Below are positions 54,943 through 64,000 of a stretch of DNA of 64,000 nt, piece by piece (positions within the stretch are counted from its first letter, which is position 1; each line of letters begins with the position of its first letter). This stretch comes from Oegoconia quadripuncta (lineage: Eukaryota > Arthropoda > Insecta > Lepidoptera > Autostichidae), in assembly GCA_949316235.1 (NCBI GenBank), contig OX438759.1:18600618-18664617 (forward strand), read 5' to 3'. Both the position numbers and the translations under genes were made by a program. The notes beneath the pieces are model-generated. The model had not been told where the DNA came from. It ran no database searches and worked only from the letters and a program-made list of their open reading frames with translations.

Positions 54943-55914
54943 ATTGTTTGTAACGCCCAAACGCTTGTGACAACCCCATTTGGGATAACTGTCGTGAAGC
55001 AAGTCGATAATGTGCATGTGCAATCTGAGCCAACGTAGCTGGCCAAACCTAACAGGTCTCACAAAAATTCAATTGACACCGCAGCCGACATGTTGCCTAA
55101 TTGTGGCCTGCTTATGGCCTACTTGTATCCTGATTTATATAATACCGTTGCACACTTGCAGCCCACTTATCACCTACATGTAGCCAGCATTAACATGTTA
55201 GTGTTTGTGTCGCCCAAACGCTTATGTCTGGGATTTCATTGTCCACCCCATTTGGGATAAATATCGCGAAGCAAGTTGATATTACGCAATCAGAGGCAAC
55301 GTGACAAACCAGACTAACAGATCCCACGACAATTCAATTGTGTTTATTTTTATAGATACTCCATTGTCCAGATCAAAACGTAACTGCCTTCCCGCGGAGA
55401 AGTATTCTTAGACGAATATTTACGACTGGGTCAATATCTTCCTACATTAACTGCGACAGTGTCTGGCTTCGAAATATCACCTCTAACTTATGCAAGTATG
55501 ACACAATAGTTCTGATCAAAAACTACTGGAGGCGTTTTATGTCTTGTAGCTATCCATGAAGTAATGTATTAAATTGGGATAATATATGCTAATAGATATG
55601 TAGTGCACGTTTCATGTTGATTACTAGGACTTGCCTACAGTTGTTGCTACCAAAGAATGAAAGAATGAGCTACGTTCCAATCGCTATAATTTTTTTTCAT
55701 GACTCTGCAGAACTATAATTTGGTAAATTAGATAACCTCAGGGAAAACAAATGATTATATCATCCAGATAGACCAATCTAACTATGTTAATAGTAACAAC
55801 TCTTCGAAATGGCAATACCGATTTCCATTAAAAAATGGCTAAGAATATCTTCGAGTTTAATGTTAAATACTGGTAAAAAAATTAGAAAACTTCCAAGGAA
55901 CTATGATATTATCC
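54943..55914. other. unassigned stretch with short internal duplication
   Basis: CGCCCAAACGCTT followed by CCCCATTTGGGATAA occurs at 54955-54985 and again near 55212-55260, with GAAGCAAGT following both, so a 55-75 bp block is repeated. Not coding. Confidence 0.45.
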
Positions 55915-56115
55915 AAATGCACCAAAAACTGTGTTTAAAGTTAAATATCCTCGAAACAGCTTAACCGATTTAAATAGAATTATGTGTCATCGTATAGTCT
56001 CTATAAAAAGAAATTCACTCAAAACTGTTTACTGATATACATCCGGACAAAGACTAGACACACACACCACGCCGCCAAACACATAACACGCGTCGTTTTC
56101 CGTCGGGGGTTGACA
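55915..56115. repeat. interspersed repeat shared with 29180-29350/29655-29690
   Basis: AACAGCTTAACCGATTTAAAT, CATCCGGACAAAGACTAGAC and TTTTCCGTCGGGGGTT parallel AACAGCTTAATCGATTTTC, CATCTGGACAAAGACTGGAC and GTTTTCGTCGAGGGTT near 29210-29680. There the repeat is split by SINE-A. Class unknown. Confidence 0.6.
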
Positions 56116-56535
56116 TTTGGATATTGGCACTTTAATAATGACATTTGGTCTATAAATATTGTTGTAATATTTATCAACATGAATTGTGTAATAAACTTTT
56201 ACTTAGAGGCGTTATTTAGACGGTAACTTTGCAGTAGTTGTTGTGACAAGCAACAATGCCCTGCAGGTGTATATTGTTGGAAAATAATTGGAAGTTTTAA
56301 TGAACTATGTTCTTGTACATTTTAGTATAGTAAAGACAAGTTTTATAGGGTTTTTACACGACTAAAGAGAGGGTTATATTGTCTATGTATTTATGTGGGA
56401 TTCTTTATTCCCTTGTAATACCCAATGTAATGAGGTAACGTTAGATTCTACATGATAATCAAGTGTCACATAGTTACGTCACAAAAGGTCAGCGGTCGTA
56501 AATATGCGGTCGTAGTGTGTCAATTTTTTATTGTT

Positions 56536-56826
56536 TTGTTTTATGCACAACGGGTTGGTAGGTACTTGATCTCAATCACACCTGATGTTAAGTGAAGATG
56601 AGGTCGAAGGTGGAAGCGTACTGACCCGGTAACCCCAACACATTTGGGGGACTGGCTATCTTATCTCTGACAACCGGAACACAACAATGCTATTAACATT
56701 GATGCTTAGCGACAGATTTAGATAAGATGGTGGTAGCTGGCCAGGCGGACATTTAAAATACCCTACCATCAACCAAACTGAGTACTTAAATATGTACCCC
56801 GCCCCGATCGAACCCGCGACCTCCGA
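56536..56826 (-). mobile_element. SINE-A copy, near full length
   Basis: Reverse-oriented from TATGCACAACGGGTTGG to GAACCCGCGACCTCCGAAT, where a GT microsatellite (56833-56849) replaces the outer head. Confidence 0.8.
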
Positions 56827-56909
56827 ATTGTAAGTGTGTGTGTGTGTGTTATGCACATGCACATACTTCAAAGGTGGTCTCATGTCTATTTCATTATGTT
56901 GATGATATA

Positions 56910-57372
56910 TTCTTGGACATATACAGACAGCGCCATCTAGTTCCACGCTAAGCAGCTAGGCTTGTGTTGTGCATACCAGTGTGCGAAGTGCGAGTTTTGC
57001 CTCGTTTTTAACTTTACCATCGCGTTCGCGTTTACGCAAAAAGTATCTATGAAAAAAATTATTTTGCAAAGTATCCGCTAGAGGCGCTGCACATTTTTTC
57101 ATACAAATCGTCACGTAAACGTGAACGCGGTAGTAAAGTTAAGTCGAAACAAAACTCACATTCCGCCCTCTGATTGTTTGATACAAAACACAAATACATT
57201 TCTTTTTGTAAATAAATTCATAATATATAAAAGAAAAACATCCATAACTCGGGTGCACATGTCTGTATTCATCAAACAAACATATGCCCCTAGCGGGGTT
57301 CGAACCCGCGAACCGCTATCTTTTGGTGTAGCAGCAGAGTTTCTAACCACTACACCAAGCAGGTCGTCAAAA
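56910..57372 (-). mobile_element. SINE-B copy split by a MITE
   Basis: 56910-56979 holds the inverted 3' end and 57171-57372 the rest, including CGGGGTTCGAACCCGCGAAC and CTACACCAAGCAGGTCGTC. The intervening MITE is listed separately. Confidence 0.75.
56980..57170. mobile_element. foldback MITE inserted in a SINE-B copy
   Basis: The left arm carries GCGAGTTTTGCCTCG and CATCGCGTTCGCGTTTACG. The right arm carries the imperfect reverse complement (CGTAAACGTGAACGCGGTAG, then AAACAAAACTCACATTCCGC). Flanking sequence on both sides is one SINE-B unit, so this is an insertion. Confidence 0.65.
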
Positions 57373-57764
57373 TTATTCATTTATTTATTTATTTTCTTAT
57401 GAGTTCAAAGTCAAGTAAACTAAATTATTTCCCGGCAAGAAAGTCGACAGCCGTACAAAGTCAAACGAGTTGTCAATTAGGAGAGCATTACTGTCAAGGT
57501 ACAATTTAAGAAGATACTAATGCCTTGACCTCCGTAAGACACAATAAAACTTTCTACATTTGGCCTATGTCTGAATTAAACAGCAAACAAGGATTTATCG
57601 TTGTTCGAAAGTAAAAGAGTCGTACCTAATTCCGTGATACCGGCTACAATGTCCCGGGTTTATGTTCTGAAAGCAAATGCCGGGTAGATTACGTGCATCA
57701 GTTCGTAGCCCAAAATCAAATCACCAAGTATTTTTACATACATAACCTTTATCCTATCATCTTT

Positions 57765-58050
57765 CCTCTTCGGTTCTCAACTGTGGCTAACAGGCATCTC
57801 TTCTCCAGGCACCTCTTCATAGAAGAGGAAAGATGATAGGTCATTTGATACGACACGATATTTTTTTGAAGAACATAATTGAGGGAAAGATTGAAGGAAA
57901 GAGAGAAAGGGGAAGCCCTAGGCGTAATTACTTTGACCAAGTGAAAGAAAAGGTGAATGTCGTGTCGTACAAAGAGGTTAAAACGAGGGCGGAAAATAGA
58001 GAGACATGGTCGTTACTCCATCGACAAGAGCATAGCTCTTAAATTGAAGA
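57765..58050 (+). pseudogene. LINE C-terminal fragment, third lineage
   Basis: The frame 57833-58042 reads MIGHLIRHDIFLKNIIEGKI, KRERGSPRRNYFDQV and a C-terminal LHRQEHSS, a known C-terminal signature of insect LINE polymerases. Ends with (GAA)n. Confidence 0.8.
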
Positions 58051-58324
58051 AGAAGAACCTTTATCCCAAATAGGGTGGTCAGAGATATCCCAGACAATGT
58101 GTTTGGGTGTTTCAAATATTAAGAGTTTAATGAACCCGTATGAAATATACAGAAATGCGTACGTGAGAGGGTGTGAGCCCGTCGACGTTGAATCGTGAAA
58201 ATCTATAAATGTTGGTGGGAAGTCCCATCGAACAACTCGTTCTCGTTCTATTCTATTTGAGTGTCGAAACCACACAGCACTATATCGTAGATTATGGAAT
58301 CGTCTTATAATACAGTTACTGTTA

Positions 58325-58612
58325 CATTAATTGATTTTTTTTTTGTATGAGAGGGCGGCAAACGAGCATGCGGGTCACCTGATGGAAAGCAATCACCGCC
58401 GCCCATGGACACCCGCAATACCAAAAGGGTCACAGATGCGTTGCCGGCTTTTGAGGAAGGTGTAGGCTCGTTTCTTGAAGGTACCAATGTCGTACTCGTT
58501 CGGGAATACCGCTGCCGGAAGTCCGTTCCACAGGGTGGTCGTACGTGGTAAGAAGTTTCTAGAGAAACGTACAGTTGTAGACTTCCACTCATCCACTCAT
58601 GATTTACCTATA
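58325..58612 (-). pseudogene. LINE C-terminal fragment, minus strand
   Basis: The minus strand reads [48 protein letters not shown], related to the second lineage at 14505 but distinct. It is followed by a T-rich stretch at 58331-58341 that is the inverted poly(A). Confidence 0.8.
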
Positions 58613-59024
58613 TAAAATCAAATCAAATCAAACTGCGGACATGGTAGTTTGGAACCAATGGGAGCTCAATCACACACCGACTTAGTTCGTGAACGGTCTT
58701 ATCAAAATGTTGATTTGTGTTATAAAAAAATTAATCACTTAACGCATGATGAATTTAAAAAAAATATTGCACAGACTTAATAAATTTGCGTGTGCGCGGT
58801 GGTTTTGGTCATTTATTCTCAGCAGTCCTATTAGTTCTCGAGGATTGTAAGAGATGGCGCTGTTTTTATCTATTTAGAAAAGCGCGAAAAAGACTTGTTC
58901 GCACGACCATAAAACAGCTAATTTACAATGCTGACTCACCATATATAAACGAGCCAGAAACAGATGGACAACTCTTTCCAAATTAATAAATATTTTATAT
59001 ACAAGAAAAATAATAATAAACAAA
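58613..59024. other. unassigned stretch
   Basis: Only short frames (for example 58786-58986) without domain; begins just after a short AATCAAATCAAA run. Confidence 0.4.
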
Positions 59025-59148
59025 AATAACTTGGATACCTACACTTGTCGTATTCATCACATAAACATATGCCCCTTGCGGGATTCGAACCGGCGATCTT
59101 TTAGTAGAGCAGTCAGGGGTTTCAACTACTACATCAAACAGGTCGTCC
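59025..59148 (-). mobile_element. SINE-B 5' half
   Basis: A reverse-oriented head and early body only (GCGGGATTCGAACCGGCGAT to CAAACAGGTCGTC). Confidence 0.75.
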
Positions 59149-59758
59149 ATAATTATTATTATTAGCTTATTAGCATGTTTATTAGCTTTTTAGTTTTATA
59201 TTGTAAGTCTATCAGTGAAAACCTGTAATTAGCTGTATGCTTCTTAAAATGCATCAATTTTATTATAACCAGCTGTTGGTTTTCCGAAAAGAATAAAATA
59301 AAATAAAATAAATAAAATAATAAAAGTTGGACAACTTTACGAATGTACGAGTATCTCGTCATAAGATTTTTTCAAAGGAATTAAGAATTCACCACCTTCA
59401 CCTTTCCAAAAGGGATTGTTGCATCCAGTGCTTTAATTCCAATTACCAACACAATATATCAGCATCAGGCCGCTCGGATGAGAATATATCTACTCAAATT
59501 CGAGAGGAACGGCCACGGTCCACCTGTGTCACGGTAAAGAGAAGTTATTAGTTCAATTTGGCCTCGTACGTAAAGCTGGCATGTTTGTGAAGGGGCATTG
59601 GCGGATGCGGTGGCGGAAGCGATGACGTCACTTTGTTAGACATGTAATCGAATATTGAGTACCGTGATTGTCATAAAATTGGACCATGTATCATCGAGTG
59701 TCTGCCTCCAAGCTTTGTATAGGTAATTACTTGATGAAATTTGAAGTAGTAGTAGTAT

Positions 59759-60181
59759 CCAGGTCCTTACCTATGAAATTGGCGTTTTGTATGAAGAATT
59801 TCATTAAGACTGTTTTCTCCACACAAACATTTTTGATTTTTTTTTGGGAACGGCAAATCCAAATTTAGCTAAACTTCGTGTGTATTATCGGATAACATTA
59901 AGTTAAGTATAGGCAGCATTAATTTTTAAAAGTAACCGCTTTATAAAAGTTTCAGCGAATCTAAGAAATGATTATGGAAAGCACATGAATAGAGCTCCGT
60001 GCAAATTGTTTTTTATTATGTGATTTAGCCCAGAAATTAAAAAATATTTCATGTGAAACCTTGAAATAATATTCCATTTTCCAAATAAAAAACAAATTTG
60101 GATATAGCTTTGAAAATCGCAGGAATTGGTACACATGATTAATGAAGAAAACAAACTCCAATTTCATACGTAAAGACCCAA
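59759..60181 (-). mobile_element. mariner-like MITE copy
   Basis: This is an inverted full-length copy. The left end contains AGGTCCTTACCTATGAAA, the right end reads TAAAGACCCAA followed by TA. Interior matches 1-285. Confidence 0.75.
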
Positions 60182-60225
60182 TATATTTACCCGATTGCCC
60201 CAGGAAGGAGGGTAATGTCTTTCAT

Positions 60226-60642
60226 GTGTCATCCTCATCATCCCTCGTCTATGAGGGGAGTATGGGACTTAGTCCACCACGCTGGCCCAATGCGGGTTGG
60301 CGACTTCACATGCCTTTGAATTTTTATTTCTAACGCATGCAGGTTTCTTCACGATGTTATCCTTCACCGTTTAAGATCAGTGGAGTAAATGTACATAAAT
60401 AATTAAATTAAAAACTCATTGGTGCGTGACCTGCCTGAGAATTGAACCCGGACCTCCCAAATTGGGACACCGCATGATGTTAGTTGTTTTCCTTCACCGT
60501 TAACGAGCAGTGGGGTATATGTATATAAGTAAATAAATTTAATTAAATTTAAAAACTCATTGGTACATGACCTGCCTGGGAATCGAAGCTGGACATCCCA
60601 AATTAAGAGACCGCGTCTTAACCGCTGAGCCACCGACGCTGT
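60226..60642 (-). mobile_element. SINE-C copy with duplicated head half
   Basis: 60226-60475 is an inverted copy ending in the B-box region. 60489-60642 repeats the inner half and completes the head (GTCTTAACCGCTGAGCCACC), suggesting insertion of one copy next to or inside another. Confidence 0.75.
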
Positions 60643-60654
60643 ATGTATGCAAGT

Positions 60655-60862
60655 AATATTATGCGAAAGTTTGGATGTTTGTTTTTGTTTCTTTGTTTCT
60701 TAATCACGGCGAAATGGCTAAACGGATTTCGATGAAATTTTGGTATACATATAGTCAGATAAAACAAATAGAATATTTTTTATCCCGATAAAGTGAGTAC
60801 TTTTCTTGGGATAAACAAATTAAACATAACAGCGAAGCCGCGGGCGCGAAGCTAGTTTATTA
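60655..60862. mobile_element. Helitron-like non-autonomous fragment, inverted
   Basis: Inverted arrangement: TTCTTAATCACGGCGAAATG, GATTTCGATGAAATTTTGG, then AGCGAAGCCGCGGGCGCG and AAGCTAGT. Confidence 0.55.
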
Positions 60863-61377
60863 TAAATGCAGGATCAAATACTTAACTAATTAAAAATAAC
60901 GATATAGTTGAAGATAATGAAGCATGAGGATATTAGTCTCTTGAAGATCCTAAAATTGTAGGATTCGGACTAAACGGAAGCTAACACAAAACTTTAGTTC
61001 GGATTTTCAACAACGAAGCAATGCTTTGTTATCTTGCAATATAAACTAATGCACTGACCTCACGACAAGAACTCAAGATGTTTGGACGGCGTCTATTATA
61101 GTAGGATGTAGATCACGAAATAATCCAGGACTTTCCATTCACAAACTAAAAGCATACGAAGTCGTTAAAATACGTCTCCACGGTCATACAAAAAGCTGCA
61201 TTCAATAAACGAGCAGAGCAAGACACGAGATTTGAAACCGTATCTTATTTGAAAATCAAAAAGTAGTCGACGAGTCGGCGTTAGGGCTGCCAATCGATTT
61301 TTAAGAGCCATATCATCGGTCTTACGAAAGATGGGTGCAGGGCGCAACTTTTGAATGAAAGAAATAAAAGGTATAAT

Positions 61378-61625
61378 ATCCTTGGACATACAACTATAGG
61401 CTTGTGTTGTGGATACCAGATGGTTGATATACTACATAAATACATATTGACGACCTGTTTGGTGTAGTGGTTAGAAGCTCTGCTGCTATACTAAACGGTC
61501 GCGGGTTCGAATCCCGCTAGGGACATATGTTTGTATGATGAATACAGACATGTGTTTCCGAGTTATGGATGTTTTTCATTTATAATAAGTATTTATTTAT
61601 AAAACAAATAATAAATAAATAAATA
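61378..61625. mobile_element. two SINE-B pieces in opposite orientation
   Basis: 61378-61449 is an inverted 3' fragment (ATATCCTTGGACATACAAC, CCAGATGGTTGATATAC). 61449-61625 is a forward head and body (GACCTGTTTGGTGTAGTGG, GGTTCGAATCCCGC) that runs into SINE-A at 61627. Confidence 0.75.
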
Positions 61626-61626
61626 A

Positions 61627-61829
61627 CTGACAACCGGAACACAACAATGCTATTAACATTTCTGCTTGGCGGCAGATTTAGATAAGATGGTGATAGCTAG
61701 CCAGGCGGACATTTAAAATGCCCTACCACCAACCAAACCGAGTACTTAAACATGTACCCCGCTGGGGATCGAACCCGCAACCTCCGAATCGTAAACCTAA
61801 TGTTGTTTACATTGAGCCACGGAGGCGGT
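61627..61829 (-). mobile_element. SINE-A copy, 3' truncated
   Basis: Reverse-oriented from CTGACAACCGGAACACAAC to TGAGCCACGGAGGCGG. It directly follows a SINE-B copy and cuts the unrecognised frame at 61830-62040. Confidence 0.8.
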
Positions 61830-62040
61830 TGAACTTCTTAAGTATCGAGAAATTTTTAACGTCTATGTCCTTGTCCCTGTGGCCAATTCTACCCCATTCC
61901 GGGGCTTGACATGCATAAAAAAGGGTGCTTCGCCCCCGGTCTTTAGTTCTTATGCTGGATTGATCCTTTCTTTTAACGATGCCGTTGAAGAAGACTATTT
62001 CTGCATTCATTCTTTCTGAAAATTTGACTTTCTTAGCCAT
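61830..62040 (-). CDS. unrecognised open frame, broken by SINE-A
   Basis: A minus-strand frame starts with ATG at 62040 and runs about 70 codons (MAKKVKFSERMNAEIVFFNG, later FYACQAPEWGRIGHRDKDID) before entering the SINE-A head at 61829. The composition is basic and not obviously repeat-like, and I see no second copy here. It could be an exon, a processed gene fragment or the N-terminus of a transposon frame. I do not recognise a domain. Confidence 0.25.
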
Positions 62041-62267
62041 ATTTGATTTATAAATTTCCCATAAATCCTATTTACAAAAGCCTATAACTATTAGACAAAA
62101 ATTTACAAGTGTAATTATAGATAACTAAGGTTGAGTGTTTACTCAGTGTGAATCTTCTGACCTCCAAATTAGATATAATCTGAGTTATGGTGGTCAGTTA
62201 AACTTCAGGCCGTTATTCCACAGCCTGCGGTATGAAAAGGTAAACAAAGAAAAATATACGCTTTTCA

Positions 62268-62690
62268 CAGTCAAAGTCAAAAATGCTTTATTTTGTAGGT
62301 ACACAGAGTACACTTAAAATAGTCAATTTTAAATTTTAGCTACTGCTTGTTCAAAATTCAATTTTCCCCTGATAAGAACAAGCAAGAAACTCGAAGGGTT
62401 GCTCTTTTAAAATCAGACTTTGATTTTACATAAAGGTTTTTATATTACAAAAAGGTTTTTATATTTCATTATTAATTGTGAAACAGCCTGGCATGCGAAC
62501 GATCTGATTATATCCAGGGATGATTATCATCTAAATAGTCTGATATTTTATAATATGCTTTGTTAATAGGTTTCTGTTTTATAGTATCTTTAAATTTATT
62601 GAGAGGAAGATTATATATCAACTGGAACCTTTGAATATCAACAATTTTTGTATATCAACTTGAGAGGAAGATTTTGTATTTCATGTTGGC
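62268..62690 (-). mobile_element. LINE 3' end with internal duplication (Daphne-like)
   Basis: Same 3' end as 46405-46770. After 62600 the phrase containing GAGAGGAAGATT and TATATCAACT is repeated in shuffled form. Confidence 0.75.
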
Positions 62691-63001
62691 AATTATCTCT
62701 ATGTGTGGTGTGGGTTGTGTGTGAATGTGTGTGTGTGTCTGTATGACAACCAGGTCATAGGGCCGTGTTAATGGCCCGATCTTGAGGTTGATATCGCGTC
62801 TCAGTCACAATATAATTTATTTTTTACACTGTTTTAATATGCAATAGATTCTCAAGCGTCAAATTAAGTTCATCTCAATCTTGAAAACGAAAACAATGAA
62901 ATTGATAAGGGCCATAGTCACAGCTGATTTGGTGTCTTGTATGTTGTTGTGGTTTTTTTTCTGTGTGTGGAAATAAATAGATTATACTCAATGCTTCAAA
63001 G

Positions 63002-63346
63002 TTGACAACCCTAAACGAGAAGCATTCAAAAAACGTTGGATTCGCAAACAACCCCTACTACCGGTTCAAATTGAAACTCGAATTCAAAAACCTCACTTTC
63101 TGCGTAGACATTCGGTCCATTCCGTCTCAAATAACTTACCAAGTCAATGTAGACTCAATCAGTGTAAACTGGGTCAATTGTCTACAATTTCTCATTGGCA
63201 CTTTGAGAGTAAACTCGACTCTTGTACTTAATGGATATTTTGGGCTTAATTTGTTTCATCAACTAGAATTATGGAGACTGTGTCATGTCTATTTTGAAGA
63301 CATGACTTTTATGAACCAACTAATTCTTGTTTATAACATGTTTTAA
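63002..63346 (+). other. unrecognised 114-codon frame
   Basis: The frame reads TTLNEKHSKNVGFANNPYYR, later FCVDIRSIPSQITYQVNVDS. It is longer than most chance frames nearby but has no recognised domain and no splice context that I can support. Confidence 0.15.
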
Positions 63347-63734
63347 CTTCGTGATGATGTTAATGAGCTTTTAAAATTAGTCAATTAACATCATACATTC
63401 TTCATAATGATATGTACAGTCGGGTTCATAATCAATGTCAGTTTGGAATTTATCTAACATTATTGCATTTATTGACTACAAAAAAGTTTTCATTTTGAAA
63501 TTCAAAAGCATTCCTAAATAATCACTATCGTTTGCGTCTTTATGTATTTCATTTATTACGATTGCGGTTTCATCCAACTCAATATTAACATAGTATTTCC
63601 TACTATTCCACTTTGATCCACTTTTACATAGGATTTTCCTTATAAATACAAAAGTTGAATCACAAAACTTCATAGTTATAAAATAATACAGGGTGAAATT
63701 TTTTTATTACCTATACAAAATTCTATTTAGAGTC

Positions 63735-63990
63735 GTTTAAGAAAAATAGTGATATACATAATGTTTATACCAGATATAAAAATAAACTTGCTGTTCATGT
63801 CAGCCGTTTACACAAAGTCACTAAGTCATTTAAGGGGCAATGTATACGCTTTTATAATAAGGTTCCAGTGGACATTGAAAATTTACCTTTAAATAAATTC
63901 AAAACCATCATAAAACAGACATTATTTACCAAAGGCTACTATAAAACTTCTGACTATCTGGATGATAAGCAAGCATGGACATAGACCGCT
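63735..63990 (+). pseudogene. LINE C-terminal coding fragment (Daphne-like)
   Basis: The plus strand reads FKGQCIRFYNKVPVDIENLP and [15 protein letters not shown], matching the end of the 31320-32315 frame. It runs to near the window edge. Confidence 0.8.
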
Positions 63991-64000
63991 CGGCGATATT

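Overview
The window looks like a piece of a lepidopteran (moth or butterfly) nuclear genome. It is AT-rich and intron-rich, with GT-AG introns and no bacterial-style gene packing. It is crowded with repeats of a lepidopteran type: tRNA-derived SINEs, 5'-truncated non-LTR retrotransposons, mariner/Tc1/TTAA-type MITEs and Helitron-like fragments. Repeat families are named from pattern recognition; no database was searched, so clade names are tentative.

Positions 348-29866 (minus strand) hold the only host gene I can support. It is the central part of a sidestep-family immunoglobulin-superfamily cell-surface protein. Seven exons (29734-29866, 21966-22174, 21534-21644, 16387-16590, 12266-12417, 3667-3808, 348-478) have GT-AG borders and compatible phases. 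Joined, they give 360 complete codons without a stop, covering Ig1, Ig2, Ig3 and the first half of Ig4. The signal-peptide exon upstream and the rest of Ig4, later domains and membrane segment downstream are not identified here.

The intron between the two Ig1 exons (22175-29733) carries an intact BEL/Pao LTR retrotransposon (23161-29101). It has two identical 183-bp LTRs, a 5-bp target duplication (gacgg), a primer-binding site, a polypurine tract and one uninterrupted 1785-codon Gag-Pol frame. It lies antisense to the host gene and sits inside an older inverted-repeat MITE that also took SINE insertions.

Positions 29870-64000 contain no convincing host exon. They are a mosaic of three tRNA-headed SINE families (called A, B and C here), fragments of at least four LINE lineages, a SINE-like repeat containing a 5S rRNA-derived block, several MITEs, Helitron-like pieces, short tandem repeats and unrecognised AT-rich sequence. 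If the host gene continues upstream (to the right), all of this could be first-intron sequence, but it could equally be intergenic.
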